NCBI GenBank assembly: GCA_002698165.1
Contig: NZVF01000030.1
Span: 9,697-24,201, forward strand
Length of the DNA stretch: 14,505 bases
Direction: 5' to 3'
Source of the DNA: Planktomarina sp.
GTDB taxonomy: Bacteria > Pseudomonadota > Alphaproteobacteria > Rhodobacterales > Rhodobacteraceae
Shown: positions 1 to 8,352 of the stretch, one piece after another
Layout: each line of letters begins with the position of its first letter
How positions within the stretch are numbered: position 1 is the stretch's first letter
Translations under genes and position numbers: made by a program
The notes under the pieces: generated by a model
The model's database searches: none
What the model was told of the DNA's origin: nothing
Seen by the model: the letters and a program-made list of their open reading frames with translations, nothing else

Positions 1-431
1 AGACCCAGCTGTTTGACTAACCCCGCTGTATCTCTAATCAACCATTCATCATTAATTTGGTTGTTAATCGCTGCACAGTCCGCAATGGCACGAATTACAA
101 ACTTTTTCCCAGTCGGAGGCCCAAAGTAGCCGCCTCCAGTGTGAGTTCCAAAAGTCAATAAACGATGTGAGGATAAGAACCCATCTGTATCATTTCCAGA
201 CCAAATAACATCCTCACCTGTAAGTTCCCGATCAGGAAATTCCGCTAATGTTGATAGAGTGCCGTTTATTGTGCGTTGGTTCCCGATCGAAATTCCTTCC
301 GGAAATCTCATTGGAATGTCTTCAGCATAATAATGGTTCAGCGTTGATAAACCGCGGCCTTCCCAAATCTCTTTAGTAATGCCCAAAATATAGTCTGGGA
401 AATCAGTAAAATGGTCTGAAAAACCTTTCAT
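1..431 (-). CDS. SnoaL-like (NTF2-fold) protein, 3' end cut by window
   Basis: I see 143 codons and then the window edge, so the C-terminus is missing. The protein belongs by pattern to the SnoaL-like/NTF2-fold superfamily of small alpha+beta-barrel enzymes. Its late motif runs PPTGKK (residues 105-110), an R at 114, then NDEW (127-130), D134 and KQLG (140-143). This matches the C-terminal signature of the three other SnoaL-like proteins in the window. D134 aligns with the Asp that I take as the candidate acid/base. The start at 431 overlaps the stop of the LacI gene as ATGA and has AGGA about 8 bases upstream. An in-frame ATG at 440 has no spacing for a ribosome site. It is the last visible gene of the minus-strand operon. 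Its N-terminal half differs from the other copies (FPDREL, VIWSGNDTDG), so it is a separate subfamily, perhaps acting on another intermediate. The reaction is unknown. Confidence 0.8.
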   Translation of the reverse strand, partial: MKGFSDHFTDFPDYILGITKEIWEGRGLSTLNHYYAEDIPMRFPEGISIGNQRTINGTLSTLAEFPDRELTGEDVIWSGNDTDGFLSSHRLLTFGTHTGGGYFGPPTGKKFVIRAIADCAAINNQINDEWLIRDTAGLVKQLG

Positions 432-1444
432 GTGCTCCATCCTTTTGGTATTTTAGCTGACCCACGAACTATTAATGGGCTTGAAACTTTTACATGCTGT
501 GGCTCGACTTTCGGGTCACTAATTTTATTGATCAGAAGTTCAACAGCCTGCGCAACCATCAAATTTGATCTCTGCCGAAGGGTGGTCAAATCATAAGCAG
601 CCCACGAGGCCGGTGGGACATCGTCATACCCAATAACACTAACCTCATCTGGGACATTCAGGCCTAATTCTGAACGCAAAACATCCATTACAGCCAGAGC
701 CATGTGATCAGTAGCTACAAAAACTGCGTCTGGGTGATTTGAATTAGCAAACATATCACGAGCTACTTTTTTTGCTCTATCAATTGAGAATTCACCCAAT
801 GCATGTGCAAAGAGCCGTGTTCCCGCTTCCACGAGACCATCTTTAAAACCAGCTTCTCGATCCCGCTGTGTTGAAGCACCAGCCCAACCTCCGATATAGG
901 CAATCCTTTTATGTCCACCTTTAATCAAAAAATGGGCTGCAGTTTTGCCACCCTGGAAATTGTCAGACGTAACTGCACTGTGTGATTTTCGATCTTGAGT
1001 TCTATTAAAAAGGACAACTGGAACGCCTGCAACCTCACATCGTGCTGTGAGATCATTTGAAATACCAACACTGGCAGTAATGATACCGTCAACCTGATAA
1101 TCTAGCAACTCTTCTATGACTTGTTCTGTTGATTGGTGATCGTTAGAGGCCATAAAAACAAGGACGTGATAACCCTTTTTTTGAAGGGCATTAGATAGTT
1201 TTTCCAGAGCCGCAGGGTAAAAGTAATTATCAAGATACGCTACAACAAGACCAATAATACGGCTTTTACCAGTGATAAGTGACCGAGCTATTACATTTGG
1301 CCGATACCCTAATTCTTGCGCCGCTTCACGCACTTTCAGGGCAGTTTTTTTGCTAGCAGAAGCGCCGGCTGTAAACACCCGACTAACAGCGGATTGGCTT
1401 ACTCCAGCGCGTTTTGCAACTTGCAATGAGGTAATCTTTGTCAT
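428..1444 (-). CDS. LacI-family transcriptional regulator
   Basis: This is a 338-residue repressor of the LacI/GalR family. The N-terminus (residues 4-24, TSLQVAKRAGVSQSAVSRVF) is the classic helix-turn-helix, followed by the hinge region (LGYRPN, then ARSL) and a periplasmic-binding-protein-like effector domain ending in the usual VIGYDDVPPA stretch. The reading frame is open to an ATG at 1459, but I chose 1444 because the HTH normally begins within a few residues of Met and because this ATG overlaps the SDR stop as TGATG. The gene lies inside the operon it probably controls, after the catabolic genes, implying autoregulation. The likely target is the palindrome at 9465-9480 between the two divergent arms. 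The inducer would be the transported compound or an early intermediate. Family assignment is firm; target and inducer are inferred. Confidence 0.93.
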   Translation of the reverse strand: MTKITSLQVAKRAGVSQSAVSRVFTAGASASKKTALKVREAAQELGYRPNVIARSLITGKSRIIGLVVAYLDNYFYPAALEKLSNALQKKGYHVLVFMASNDHQSTEQVIEELLDYQVDGIITASVGISNDLTARCEVAGVPVVLFNRTQDRKSHSAVTSDNFQGGKTAAHFLIKGGHKRIAYIGGWAGASTQRDREAGFKDGLVEAGTRLFAHALGEFSIDRAKKVARDMFANSNHPDAVFVATDHMALAVMDVLRSELGLNVPDEVSVIGYDDVPPASWAAYDLTTLRQRSNLMVAQAVELLINKISDPKVEPQHVKVSSPLIVRGSAKIPKGWST

Positions 1445-2208
1445 CAGTCTGCTGTCCACCCCCCATCAATTAACATATGCGTTCCCGTCATAAGAGAGCT
1501 TGCATCAGAAGCTAGATATACAACGGCGCCCATCATATCACTTACTTCGCCAACCCGGCCCAGCTTTATTTTTTCTTCTAGCCATTTCACACGATCTGGA
1601 TTTGCAAATGTTGGCTCTGTCATAGGAGTGCGCACAAACGTTGGACAGATTGTGTTAACGCGAATGTGATGTGGACCGAACTCTATCGCCATGGCTTTGG
1701 TAAATCCCTCTACCGCATGCTTAGTGGCGCAATAAACCGCCCGTTCTATACCACCAACATGCGCCATTTGGCTGGAGATATTTATTAAGCTGCCAGGCTT
1801 TCCTTCTTGAATGAGGCCTTTGGCCACAGCTGTGGTCAAAAAATATGCCCCTTTAATGTTGAGATCTACAACAGCATCATAATCTTGCTCCGTCGTATTG
1901 ATTGCCAAAGAATGTGCCGCTGTGCCAGCTGAGTTTACCAAGATGTCGAATGGCCCATGTGATGCTACCACCTTTTGAGTTGCTTCTATGTCACGGACAT
2001 CCATTTCGAGAGCGTTAGCTGAAAGCCCTAAATTATGAAGTTTGTCTACGGTTTCCTCTAGTTTCTTTACGGAACGCGCCGCCAATGTTACAGCTGAACC
2101 CGCTTGGGCAAGAGCAACTGCGCAACCTAATCCGATACCAGACGAGGCACCTGTGATTAAGGCCCTCTTGCTATCTAAGCGGAATGATGGGGTTTTTGGT
2201 AAACTCAT
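1444..2208 (-). CDS. Short-chain dehydrogenase/reductase (SDR), NAD(P)-dependent
   Basis: A classical SDR of 254 residues, normal length for the family. Visible elements are the cofactor motif TGASSGIG (19-26), the acidic-region motif around D70 (MDVRD), NSAG (92-95, a variant of NNAG), N117, S145/S146 in NISSQ, the YxxxK pair Y159/K163, and the PTFVRTPM segment after strand 6. All four catalytic-tetrad positions (Asn, Ser, Tyr, Lys) are present. R45 after strand 2 (AARS) would favour NADP, but this is only a guess. It should oxidise a secondary alcohol or sugar hydroxyl, or reduce the ketone, in the cytoplasm. It sits between the tandem SnoaL gene (ATGA overlap upstream) and the LacI gene (TGATG overlap downstream). 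With the amidohydrolase of the divergent arm it could form a dehydrogenase/lactonase pair; that is inference. Confidence 0.93.
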   Translation of the reverse strand: MSLPKTPSFRLDSKRALITGASSGIGLGCAVALAQAGSAVTLAARSVKKLEETVDKLHNLGLSANALEMDVRDIEATQKVVASHGPFDILVNSAGTAAHSLAINTTEQDYDAVVDLNIKGAYFLTTAVAKGLIQEGKPGSLINISSQMAHVGGIERAVYCATKHAVEGFTKAMAIEFGPHHIRVNTICPTFVRTPMTEPTFANPDRVKWLEEKIKLGRVGEVSDMMGAVVYLASDASSLMTGTHMLIDGGWTAD

Positions 2209-3260
2209 TGCATACCCGAATCTATTTCTATTCGACCCACTAAGCGTGCCCTATTGAATTCACGCAAGCGAGAAAATACATCCACACCCAGCTGAGCATA
2301 AACGTCCAGAAGATCTACTAGAACCCAGTTTTCACGGATTAAATCACCTTCCACCCTCCAAAAATCTAGGCTCCGCATTGTAATCTTTTGCCCTGCAGGA
2401 GCGATGCCCAACCAACCATCACCTGAGACAGTCATTTGCATATTGGGCCAGCCAGTGGCTACGACATAGGGGCCATCTCCGTAAAAATGGCACTTTAAGG
2501 AACCAGTTGTTCCACCGCGGCGATCAGGCAATGCTTTGAGAAAAGGAATTTGATGCCAATTTCGGAACCCCGCCAGGCCGCGGGCTGTCCCAATGCCCGC
2601 AGGCCCATACCAATTGATCTGGGGGTGCCAATAGCGTTCAGCTTTCATAATTTCAGGTCCACCCTCCAAAGGATGCCGAGAAAGATTAGTAAGCATCTCC
2701 GTCACAACGCCCAGACTGTGCGTACCTTGCCTGGCGGATCTTCCATCAAATCTCAAACCGTCCTGCGCCGCAGGGCCAGGTATGAACAACTCACGCCCCA
2801 AGCTTGGAGACATCGGCCAAGCATCCGCTTGCAACATCAACTCCGGCAAGTCCCAAATCGCCTGCATCTCAACTACTTTACCCTCAGCAACGCGATAAAA
2901 TTCATGAAACCGCATATGCGCCAGATGACCAGTCGGTGGGATATCAAGGAAGGGGCTTAAGAAGGTTCCCATATAATGACCCGCGCAACCAATCCAATCA
3001 GCACCATCAGCATCCATGCCAGTGCTAATGATCCAGTCACGGCGTTCCAAATCAGGCAGAGCAGTAAACAAGGGGGCATAGGCAACCTCATAAAGCATCT
3101 CAGGACCTTCCATGTCACCAAAAGGGTGACACAGATGTACCGTTGCATCCAATGCCATAAAATCTGCTAATCCTGATTTTACAGAAATTGGATCAAAGTT
3201 CCTCATGGCCAGACTTAAAGTCGCAATCTGCGCCCTTAGAGTCTCAGCATTTGTCATCAT
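2205..3260 (-). CDS. Tandem SnoaL-like protein (two NTF2-fold domains)
   Basis: A 351-residue protein made of two SnoaL-like domains. The N-half (about 1-150) ends with W136-D137 in [13 protein letters not shown] linker carries PGPAAQDG (161-168). The C-half (about 185-351) has W211, GPAGIG (219-224), PF...ALPDR (239-247), ENW (310-312), D316 and QLGVDVF (323-329). It is a clear paralogue of the plus-strand protein at 9582-10583, with the same domain order and linker. The single-domain protein at 4567-5100 matches its C-half. The first halves keep the Asp but lose the ENW context, so the two barrels may have different roles, one catalytic and one structural or binding a different ligand. Two consecutive ATGs (3260 and 3257) are possible starts overlapping the HisD-like stop; GGGG lies just upstream. 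SnoaL itself is a polyketide cyclase, but these relatives sit in a catabolic operon, so the reaction is unknown. Confidence 0.85.
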   Translation of the reverse strand: MMTNAETLRAQIATLSLAMRNFDPISVKSGLADFMALDATVHLCHPFGDMEGPEMLYEVAYAPLFTALPDLERRDWIISTGMDADGADWIGCAGHYMGTFLSPFLDIPPTGHLAHMRFHEFYRVAEGKVVEMQAIWDLPELMLQADAWPMSPSLGRELFIPGPAAQDGLRFDGRSARQGTHSLGVVTEMLTNLSRHPLEGGPEIMKAERYWHPQINWYGPAGIGTARGLAGFRNWHQIPFLKALPDRRGGTTGSLKCHFYGDGPYVVATGWPNMQMTVSGDGWLGIAPAGQKITMRSLDFWRVEGDLIRENWVLVDLLDVYAQLGVDVFSRLREFNRARLVGRIEIDSGMQ

Positions 3261-4567
3261 TCAGCCCCTTCACCGTAAGGGACATTTTGCCTGCCATAAC
3301 GACGAACCCGCAGGTTGCACTGTTCCGCGTGGCCCACAAACCCTTCAAGCATACAAAGCCTTGATCCATAAGCCCCAATTTCTGCTGCAGCCTCATCTGT
3401 TATAATTTTCTGATAACTATGGGTTTTAAGAAACTTTCCAACCCAGAGGCCTCCAGTGTAGCGCCCAGCTTTTTTGGTTGGCAAAGTATGATTAGTACCA
3501 ATTACTTTGTCACCATTGGCAACATTAGTACGAGGCCCGAGAAATAGTGCTCCATAACAGGTCATATGCTCCAAGAACCAATCATCACGATCTGTCATAA
3601 CCTGAACATGCTCCGATGCAATTTCATCCGCAATTTCTAACATCTCATCATAAGTTTCACACAAAATAATCTCACCATAATCAGTCCAAGACTTACCAGC
3701 TGTATCTGCAGTTGGAATAATCTTTAAAAGGCGGTCAATCTCGGTCATTGTTGATCGCGCTAATTTTTCAGAGTTTGTCACAAGGACTGCTGGTGAATTA
3801 TAACCATGTTCTGCTTGACCCAAAAGATCAGTTGCGCAAAGTTCAGCATCCACTGTTTCATCAGCAATGACCATAGTTTCGGTAGGGCCTGCAAATAAAT
3901 CAATCCCAACACGACCAAACAATTGGCGCTTTGCCTCTGCCACAAAGGCATTTCCAGGCCCTACCAACATATGTACGGGTTCAATTGTTTCTGTGCCGAT
4001 TGCCATGGCACCCACAGCTTGAATGCCACCCATGACATAAATTTCATGCGCACCACCTAAATGCATTGCCGCAATGACTGCCGGATTTGGTTTGCCTTTA
4101 AAGGGTGGAGTACATGCAATTATACGGGGAACGCCTGCCACCGCAGCTGTTGCTACAGACATATGCGCTGAAGCCACCATTGGAAATTTTCCTCCTGGAA
4201 CGTAGCAACCAACAGATTGAACAGGGATATTTTTATGACCTAAAATTACTCCAGGCAGGGTTTCAACTTCAATGTCTGACATGGCATCTCGCTGAGCTTG
4301 AGCAAAGTTGCGAACCTGTCTTTGCGCAAATTTGATGTCTGCCAATTCACGTTCCGATAGATCTTCAATTAAGTCAGAAATTTCTTGTTCCGATAGACGG
4401 AAATAATCTGGCGTGTAATTATCAAATTTTGCCGAAAATTCGCGTAACGCCGCATCACCCCGAACCTCAATGTCCTTTAAAGTTTGTTCAACAACAATTT
4501 TTGTTTTTGCGTCGTCCTGTGCACGTTCGACGTCTGGTTTGCCATATTTTAAATAAGTGATAGTCAT
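3257..4567 (-). CDS. HisD-family zinc/NAD alcohol dehydrogenase (histidinol dehydrogenase paralogue)
   Basis: A 436-residue member of the histidinol dehydrogenase family, which oxidises a primary alcohol through the aldehyde to a carboxylate with two NAD+. The HisD zinc ligands and active-site pair are present: Q251 and H254 (LLGQAEHG), the E319-H320 base pair (ASEHVQ), D353 (NGDKV) and H413 (VGHAEQ). [11 protein letters not shown] (203-213) and FAGPTE (225-230) are also typical. There are no neighbouring histidine-biosynthesis genes; it lies between SnoaL-like genes in a transporter operon, so it is most likely a catabolic paralogue. The sulfopropanediol dehydrogenase HpsN is a known catabolic member of this family and is the nearest precedent I can name, but I see no sulfonate-specific genes here. 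The ATG at 4567 is preferred over a TTG at 4570: it overlaps the previous stop as TGATG, with AAGGA upstream. Family is firm, substrate unknown. Confidence 0.92.
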   Translation of the reverse strand: MTITYLKYGKPDVERAQDDAKTKIVVEQTLKDIEVRGDAALREFSAKFDNYTPDYFRLSEQEISDLIEDLSERELADIKFAQRQVRNFAQAQRDAMSDIEVETLPGVILGHKNIPVQSVGCYVPGGKFPMVASAHMSVATAAVAGVPRIIACTPPFKGKPNPAVIAAMHLGGAHEIYVMGGIQAVGAMAIGTETIEPVHMLVGPGNAFVAEAKRQLFGRVGIDLFAGPTETMVIADETVDAELCATDLLGQAEHGYNSPAVLVTNSEKLARSTMTEIDRLLKIIPTADTAGKSWTDYGEIILCETYDEMLEIADEIASEHVQVMTDRDDWFLEHMTCYGALFLGPRTNVANGDKVIGTNHTLPTKKAGRYTGGLWVGKFLKTHSYQKIITDEAAAEIGAYGSRLCMLEGFVGHAEQCNLRVRRYGRQNVPYGEGAE

Positions 4568-5100
4568 CAAATTTCCTTAGGTTTCGACACTTGTTTTCCT
4601 TTTTGATCGTAGGCTTCCCAACCGTGACCATTGAAAACATCTATTCCCAATTGTGACAGCACACTTGGGAAATCTACCATAACCCAATTGTCTACAATCT
4701 TTCCATTTTCTACTTTCCAAAAATCCATATATCGAATTTGAATTTTTTTTCCGGTAGGTTTAACTCCCATGAAAGTCCCACTGTGAACCGCCTCTTGTCG
4801 ACCAAACGCTGCGGCCCACTCTCCCATATAAAGCCGTGCTTCATCCACGCAGACCTTATCTGAGAAAGCAGCCTGAAAAGGCTTTTGCCAATTATCTTGG
4901 AATTCTCGAATACCATCCTTCGTGCCGCAACCGGTGTTTCCCATCCACCGGAAACCCTCACTAAAAAATTCCCCAATATCAACGATACGATGATCGTTAA
5001 GGCCATCAACCATTCCCTCAATAACAGACCGTGTTTCCTCTGTTTTTGACATATCTGTGTCTTTGCTCAAAATGGCTTGCTCTGGTCTGGAACCTCTCAT
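4567..5100 (-). CDS. Single-domain SnoaL-like protein
   Basis: A 177-residue single SnoaL-like/NTF2-fold protein, probably a small cytoplasmic lyase, isomerase or cyclase. It resembles the C-terminal halves of both tandem proteins: [13 protein letters not shown] (51-63), [11 protein letters not shown] (71-81), PTGKK (115-119), R123, ENGKI (131-135), NW (138-139), D143 and QLGIDVF (150-156). D143 is the best acid/base candidate by position near the C-terminus, as in the polyketide cyclase SnoaL. The start at 5100 overlaps the permease stop as ATGA, but the first 16 residues (rich in R, E, K, D) look unlike a domain start. The Met at residue 17 (position 5052) would give a 161-residue protein closer to the usual length, though with a weak ribosome site. 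It directly precedes the HisD-like gene with a TGATG overlap, suggesting paired expression. Confidence 0.85.
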   Translation of the reverse strand: MRGSRPEQAILSKDTDMSKTEETRSVIEGMVDGLNDHRIVDIGEFFSEGFRWMGNTGCGTKDGIREFQDNWQKPFQAAFSDKVCVDEARLYMGEWAAAFGRQEAVHSGTFMGVKPTGKKIQIRYMDFWKVENGKIVDNWVMVDFPSVLSQLGIDVFNGHGWEAYDQKGKQVSKPKEI

Positions 5101-5978
5101 CCCTTAACCGCCCCCGAAGTAAGACCACTGACAATCTGACGTTGAAAAAACAAAACCAAAACAAATAATGGCGCTGTGGCTGATACAACAGCAGCTACGG
5201 CGAACATCACATTGCCTTCAGTCTGTGTTGTCCCCAAAAAGCTAGCAATTTTTGGAACCATGGTCTGGTTTGATTGGCTCAATAATGTTGCCGTTACTGT
5301 GAAGTCGTTGTAAGCAAGCAAAAATGAAAAAAGCCCAGTGGTAATAACACCTGGCCACATAACAGGTACGATGACGTGCCTAAATGCTTGAAACCGGCTA
5401 CATCCATCAACCATTGCGCTTTCATCAAGATCTTTGGGAATATTGAGAAAAAAGCTGTGCAACATCCACAATGTAAACGGTTGATTAATTGCAACCATAA
5501 CAATAATCGCTGTTGGCAAATGGCCCCAAAGGTTCCACTCAAAAAAGGGTAAGAGATAGCCCGATACCAAGGTTATGTGTGGCATCGCACGAAATACGAG
5601 TGCCAGCATCAACAAGTAAAAAGCATACTTCTTACCCGAACGTGCCAATGCATAGCCACCCAAAGTACCTAAGCTAAGAGATATAATAACGACAGAAACT
5701 ACCACTATCATTGTATTGAGTGCCGCAACCCAAAAGGATCTTGTGATCCAAGCCCCGAAGTATCCATCACCGGTGAAGGCTCCACCGGTTTCAACTTGAG
5801 TACGGACACCACTTATAGCGTAGGCCCAATCTGCCTTAGAGAAAAAGTCGCCCTGTACTTTAAAAGAGCCCCACATGGTCCAAACAAATGGAAAACCAGC
5901 AGCAATAATCCAACAAAAAACAAAGACAAAAATCAGGGTGTTCAATGACCAAGGACGTCGATGAATAATTTCAGACAT
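5097..5978 (-). CDS. Sugar-type ABC transporter permease (MalG-like, CUT1)
   Basis: A 293-residue inner-membrane permease. It has about six predicted hydrophobic helices, beginning with the segment after WSLNTLIF, and a cytoplasmic coupling (EAA) motif ESAMVDGCSRFQAFRHVIVP in the second half. The periplasmic loop after helix 1 (SFKVQGDFF and onward) is typical of MalG-like permeases. The reading frame is open to 6008, but I place the start at 5978 (MSEIIHRRPW). This ATG overlaps the stop of the upstream permease as TAATG and has GGGAAGG seven bases before it; the longer form would have to begin inside that gene. It should form a heterodimer with the product of 5978-7009 and be driven by the ATPase at 8385-9434. 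Confidence 0.93.
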   Translation of the reverse strand: MSEIIHRRPWSLNTLIFVFVFCWIIAAGFPFVWTMWGSFKVQGDFFSKADWAYAISGVRTQVETGGAFTGDGYFGAWITRSFWVAALNTMIVVVSVVIISLSLGTLGGYALARSGKKYAFYLLMLALVFRAMPHITLVSGYLLPFFEWNLWGHLPTAIIVMVAINQPFTLWMLHSFFLNIPKDLDESAMVDGCSRFQAFRHVIVPVMWPGVITTGLFSFLLAYNDFTVTATLLSQSNQTMVPKIASFLGTTQTEGNVMFAVAAVVSATAPLFVLVLFFQRQIVSGLTSGAVKG

Positions 5979-7009
5979 TATACAACCTTCCCTTTGAAGT
6001 CTCTCCAAGTCCTGATCAAAACGGGGATAAGCAACACCGCAACGCCCAAAATAGTTAAAACGGAAGTGGCACCTGCCGAGCCAAAGAAGCTACCTTCGCC
6101 ACCTGCAAGATCATTGAAAATAATCCATGAAAGTGAAGTTGCACTCGCCTGTGCCGAGAAACCGACGATGGGCTCAAAAACCCGAAAATTATCCATCAAT
6201 TGAATCAACAAGATAAAAACAATTAACGGAACCAAATGAGGTAAAACGACATAGCGCGTACGCTCCCAGCGAGAGGCACCATCAATCATCGCCGCCTCAA
6301 TTGTGTCCATAGGCACCGTTTGAAGCCCTGCATAAAATACTATGAATGCAAAAGGCGCAGAGTGCCAAATCCCATAAATAATGAGCATAATCCAAGTTAA
6401 CGTAGGTGAGGCTTTCAGTGATAAGTTTGGGTCTTCAAAAAACCATTGCAACATGGAACCTAAGATTCCCTCAGCATCAATCATCCAAAAAAGTATTAAA
6501 GAACCAATTAAGGGTGTCACAATCATTGGAAGAAGTGACACAAAAATAGTTGGACCCTTAAACTGTTTAGGCAAGCTGTTAACACCCAGCGCTATACCAA
6601 ACCCCAGAAGTAAGACCATTGGGGTTACCACAAATGTATACGTAAGAGTGAATGCAAGGGCCCTGTAAAAAGGTAAATTATAGGTCTTAGTTAAAAAATC
6701 TTTAAACGTGGGGCTTTTTTCCCAAGCCTCACTCACCTCGTTTACTGCGAGGTGGTTGCGGTTTGTGTAAGTACCAAACCCATTAAATTTTCCCAACGGC
6801 TTATCATTCTTAAGCTGTTCGCTGGCTTTCACATCAACTTGAACTTCAAGCTTACAACCAAAAGGTCCACAGTTATTAACTTCTTTTAAAACTGCACCAT
6901 GCTCAATGTGGAAAGATTGAATAAATATTGACCCAATCGGTAAAGCAATAAAAAGTATCATCGTCATAAGTGACGGCAGAATAAACCAAAAAAAAGTGCG
7001 GTTTTTCAT
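5978..7009 (-). CDS. Sugar-type ABC transporter permease (MalF-like, CUT1)
   Basis: A 343-residue inner-membrane permease. It has an N-terminal helix (about 6-30), then a long polar stretch (about 33-115) before the second helix, then the usual helix bundle with the EAA motif EAAMIDGASRWERTRYVVLP near residues 238-257. The polar stretch is predicted to be periplasmic and carries the Cys pair C47/C52 (CGPFGC), which could form a disulfide; most CUT1 permeases have a shorter first loop. AGGCG lies about six bases upstream of the ATG at 7009. A hairpin (7035-7058) sits between the solute-binding protein gene and this gene, so permease expression may be damped relative to the binding protein. Together with the next permease it forms the membrane channel. 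Function as an importer is firm; substrate is unknown. Confidence 0.93.
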   Translation of the reverse strand: MKNRTFFWFILPSLMTMILFIALPIGSIFIQSFHIEHGAVLKEVNNCGPFGCKLEVQVDVKASEQLKNDKPLGKFNGFGTYTNRNHLAVNEVSEAWEKSPTFKDFLTKTYNLPFYRALAFTLTYTFVVTPMVLLLGFGIALGVNSLPKQFKGPTIFVSLLPMIVTPLIGSLILFWMIDAEGILGSMLQWFFEDPNLSLKASPTLTWIMLIIYGIWHSAPFAFIVFYAGLQTVPMDTIEAAMIDGASRWERTRYVVLPHLVPLIVFILLIQLMDNFRVFEPIVGFSAQASATSLSWIIFNDLAGGEGSFFGSAGATSVLTILGVAVLLIPVLIRTWRDFKGKVV

Positions 7010-7034
7010 TTGATCGCCTATTGGTTATTAGAAA

Positions 7035-7058
7035 GGGGAAGAGGCACACCCCTTCCCC
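7035..7058 (-). promoter_or_regulatory. Stem-loop between binding-protein and permease genes
   Basis: Inverted repeat GGGGAAG/CTTCCCC (7 bp) with two further inner G-C pairs and a short loop, in the 58-base gap. On the minus-strand RNA it is followed only by TTTCTAATAA, too short a U-run for a strong terminator. Hairpins at this position in binding-protein transporter operons commonly protect the upstream message or cause partial termination, raising binding protein over permease. That role is inferred. Confidence 0.6.
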
Positions 7059-7067
7059 TGGTGTTTC

Positions 7068-8303
7068 CTACTGAAGGAACCCTTTTTCTTTTGCTGCTGC
7101 CGTGTAAGCCGCTTCAATATCTGCTAAAGCTTGCTCTGCGCTTTCATTGCCCTGGAGAAAATCAGAAATTTCTGCTCCAAGTGCACCATGCAGCGTACCC
7201 ATAAACGGAAGCATTGGGTATGGTGCCGCACCATCTGCAGCAGTTGCAGAGACACCAGCCTGTGCCGGACCCGGTGTGTATCCAACGCCAAGCCAAACAG
7301 TATCACTATTGTTCGCCTTAATGACGTCCGAAGAAATCCCATTCATCATAGCGATAAATGAAGCCTCAGCATCAGCATCAGAAATATTTGCTGAAATAGA
7401 TATACCATCCCACCAGAGGGTTGACGCTGGCCGAGCATTGTTGCCCCACGTTGGCGCGCCCGTCAGAACGGTATTCGATGAAACTTGTTCGGTAGAACCT
7501 TCGTCATCCAGTACAGCTCCTCCACGAGTACCCCACATGGTTGCTAACGCCAAATTACCGGCTTCCCATTCAGCTTGAGTCGCATTTGAGTCATAAGTTA
7601 AGTAATCTGGATTAGAGTACGCAACCAAAGACTTAAGCATGTTTAAGGTTGCGACGCCGTGATCGTTATTAACCGCCACTTCCGCAGTGCCTGGCTTGAA
7701 GAAATCAGCGCCTGTACCCATGTACATATTTACAAATTCTTCTCCAAGGTTCCAACCAGCTTTTGTATTTAATGCCACAGGGTAATCCATCAAACCTGCA
7801 GATGTAATAGCCTTAGCCGCTTCCAGCACACCTTCATATGTTGTTGGAATACTACTTACTCCAGCCTTATTTAGAATGTCAGAACGTGAAAATAAGTGCT
7901 GTGCGTTAGCTCCAAAGGCAACAGCCATAATTTTTCCATCAACAGTGATCATTTGGCTTGGATTTAGACCCGCACCATGCTTTGCAACTAAGGCGTCCAA
8001 AGGACGCACCAATCCATCGTTCATAAGTGTGACTAAAGTGGAATTACTTGTAATAACCGACGTATATTGAGCCGGGTTTGCAGTGAGTGCTGCCACCATT
8101 ATGTCTTTGTGATCCTTAGTTAAGTTCGCCTCAACCGATACACCGTTACCAGAGCAAGCGCTGGCAGCCGCTGTTACGGATTGAATTGCAGGAAAGTCAT
8201 TCGAAAGAATTTTGACGTTACCAGAAGAAATTCCGCATCCCGCCATTGCTGTACTACCAAGGACAATAAATGCCCCGGCTATCGTTATTTTATTTAGAAA
8301 CAT
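7068..8303 (-). CDS. Periplasmic solute-binding protein of sugar-type ABC transporter
   Basis: A 411-residue extracellular solute-binding protein of the family serving CUT1 importers. The first 21 residues are a signal peptide: K5, a hydrophobic core from I6 to L15, and an AMA site before G22-C23. There is no good lipobox (Met at -3), so signal peptidase I cleavage is favoured over a lipoprotein. C23 and C50 may form a disulfide. Typical internal features are FGANAQHLF, the LNTKAGWNLGEEF segment and TLWWDGISI, aromatic-rich stretches of the kind that line sugar-binding clefts. A strong ribosome site (GGGAG, 7 bases before ATG) supports high expression. Flanked on both sides by hairpin-bearing gaps. 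It delivers the unknown substrate to the two permeases. Confidence 0.92.
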   Translation of the reverse strand: MFLNKITIAGAFIVLGSTAMAGCGISSGNVKILSNDFPAIQSVTAAASACSGNGVSVEANLTKDHKDIMVAALTANPAQYTSVITSNSTLVTLMNDGLVRPLDALVAKHGAGLNPSQMITVDGKIMAVAFGANAQHLFSRSDILNKAGVSSIPTTYEGVLEAAKAITSAGLMDYPVALNTKAGWNLGEEFVNMYMGTGADFFKPGTAEVAVNNDHGVATLNMLKSLVAYSNPDYLTYDSNATQAEWEAGNLALATMWGTRGGAVLDDEGSTEQVSSNTVLTGAPTWGNNARPASTLWWDGISISANISDADAEASFIAMMNGISSDVIKANNSDTVWLGVGYTPGPAQAGVSATAADGAAPYPMLPFMGTLHGALGAEISDFLQGNESAEQALADIEAAYTAAAKEKGFLQ

Positions 8304-8328
8304 TTGCTTCTCCCAGTTAAGTTAAGAG

Positions 8329-8345
8329 ATGACAGATCTTGTCAT
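8329..8345 (-). promoter_or_regulatory. Stem-loop upstream of the binding-protein gene
   Basis: Perfect 6-bp inverted repeat ATGACA/TGTCAT around a 5-base loop, extendable by an AGA/TCT pairing past a two-base bulge. It lies 26 bases before the start of the binding-protein gene and just ahead of its ribosome site, where it could act as a 5' stabiliser or processing stop. Confidence 0.45.
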
Positions 8346-8352
8346 ATCTTGG

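Noticed and set aside
2550..2960. Plus-strand open frame of 136 codons
   Set aside because: Antisense to the tandem SnoaL-like gene; composition (rich in R, P, Q) looks like a shadow and no ribosome site supports it.
3257..4567. Biosynthetic hisD
   Set aside because: No other histidine genes nearby and the operon context is a transporter with catabolic enzymes; treated as a paralogue.
7147..7578. Plus-strand open frame of 143 codons
   Set aside because: Lies wholly opposite the binding-protein gene, whose protein has a signal peptide and clear family motifs; the shadow frame has no recognisable domain.
8232..8303. Lipoprotein signal on the binding protein (Cys at residue 23)
   Set aside because: The residues before the Cys (A-M-A-G) do not fit a good lipobox; an A-M-A signal peptidase I site two residues earlier fits better.
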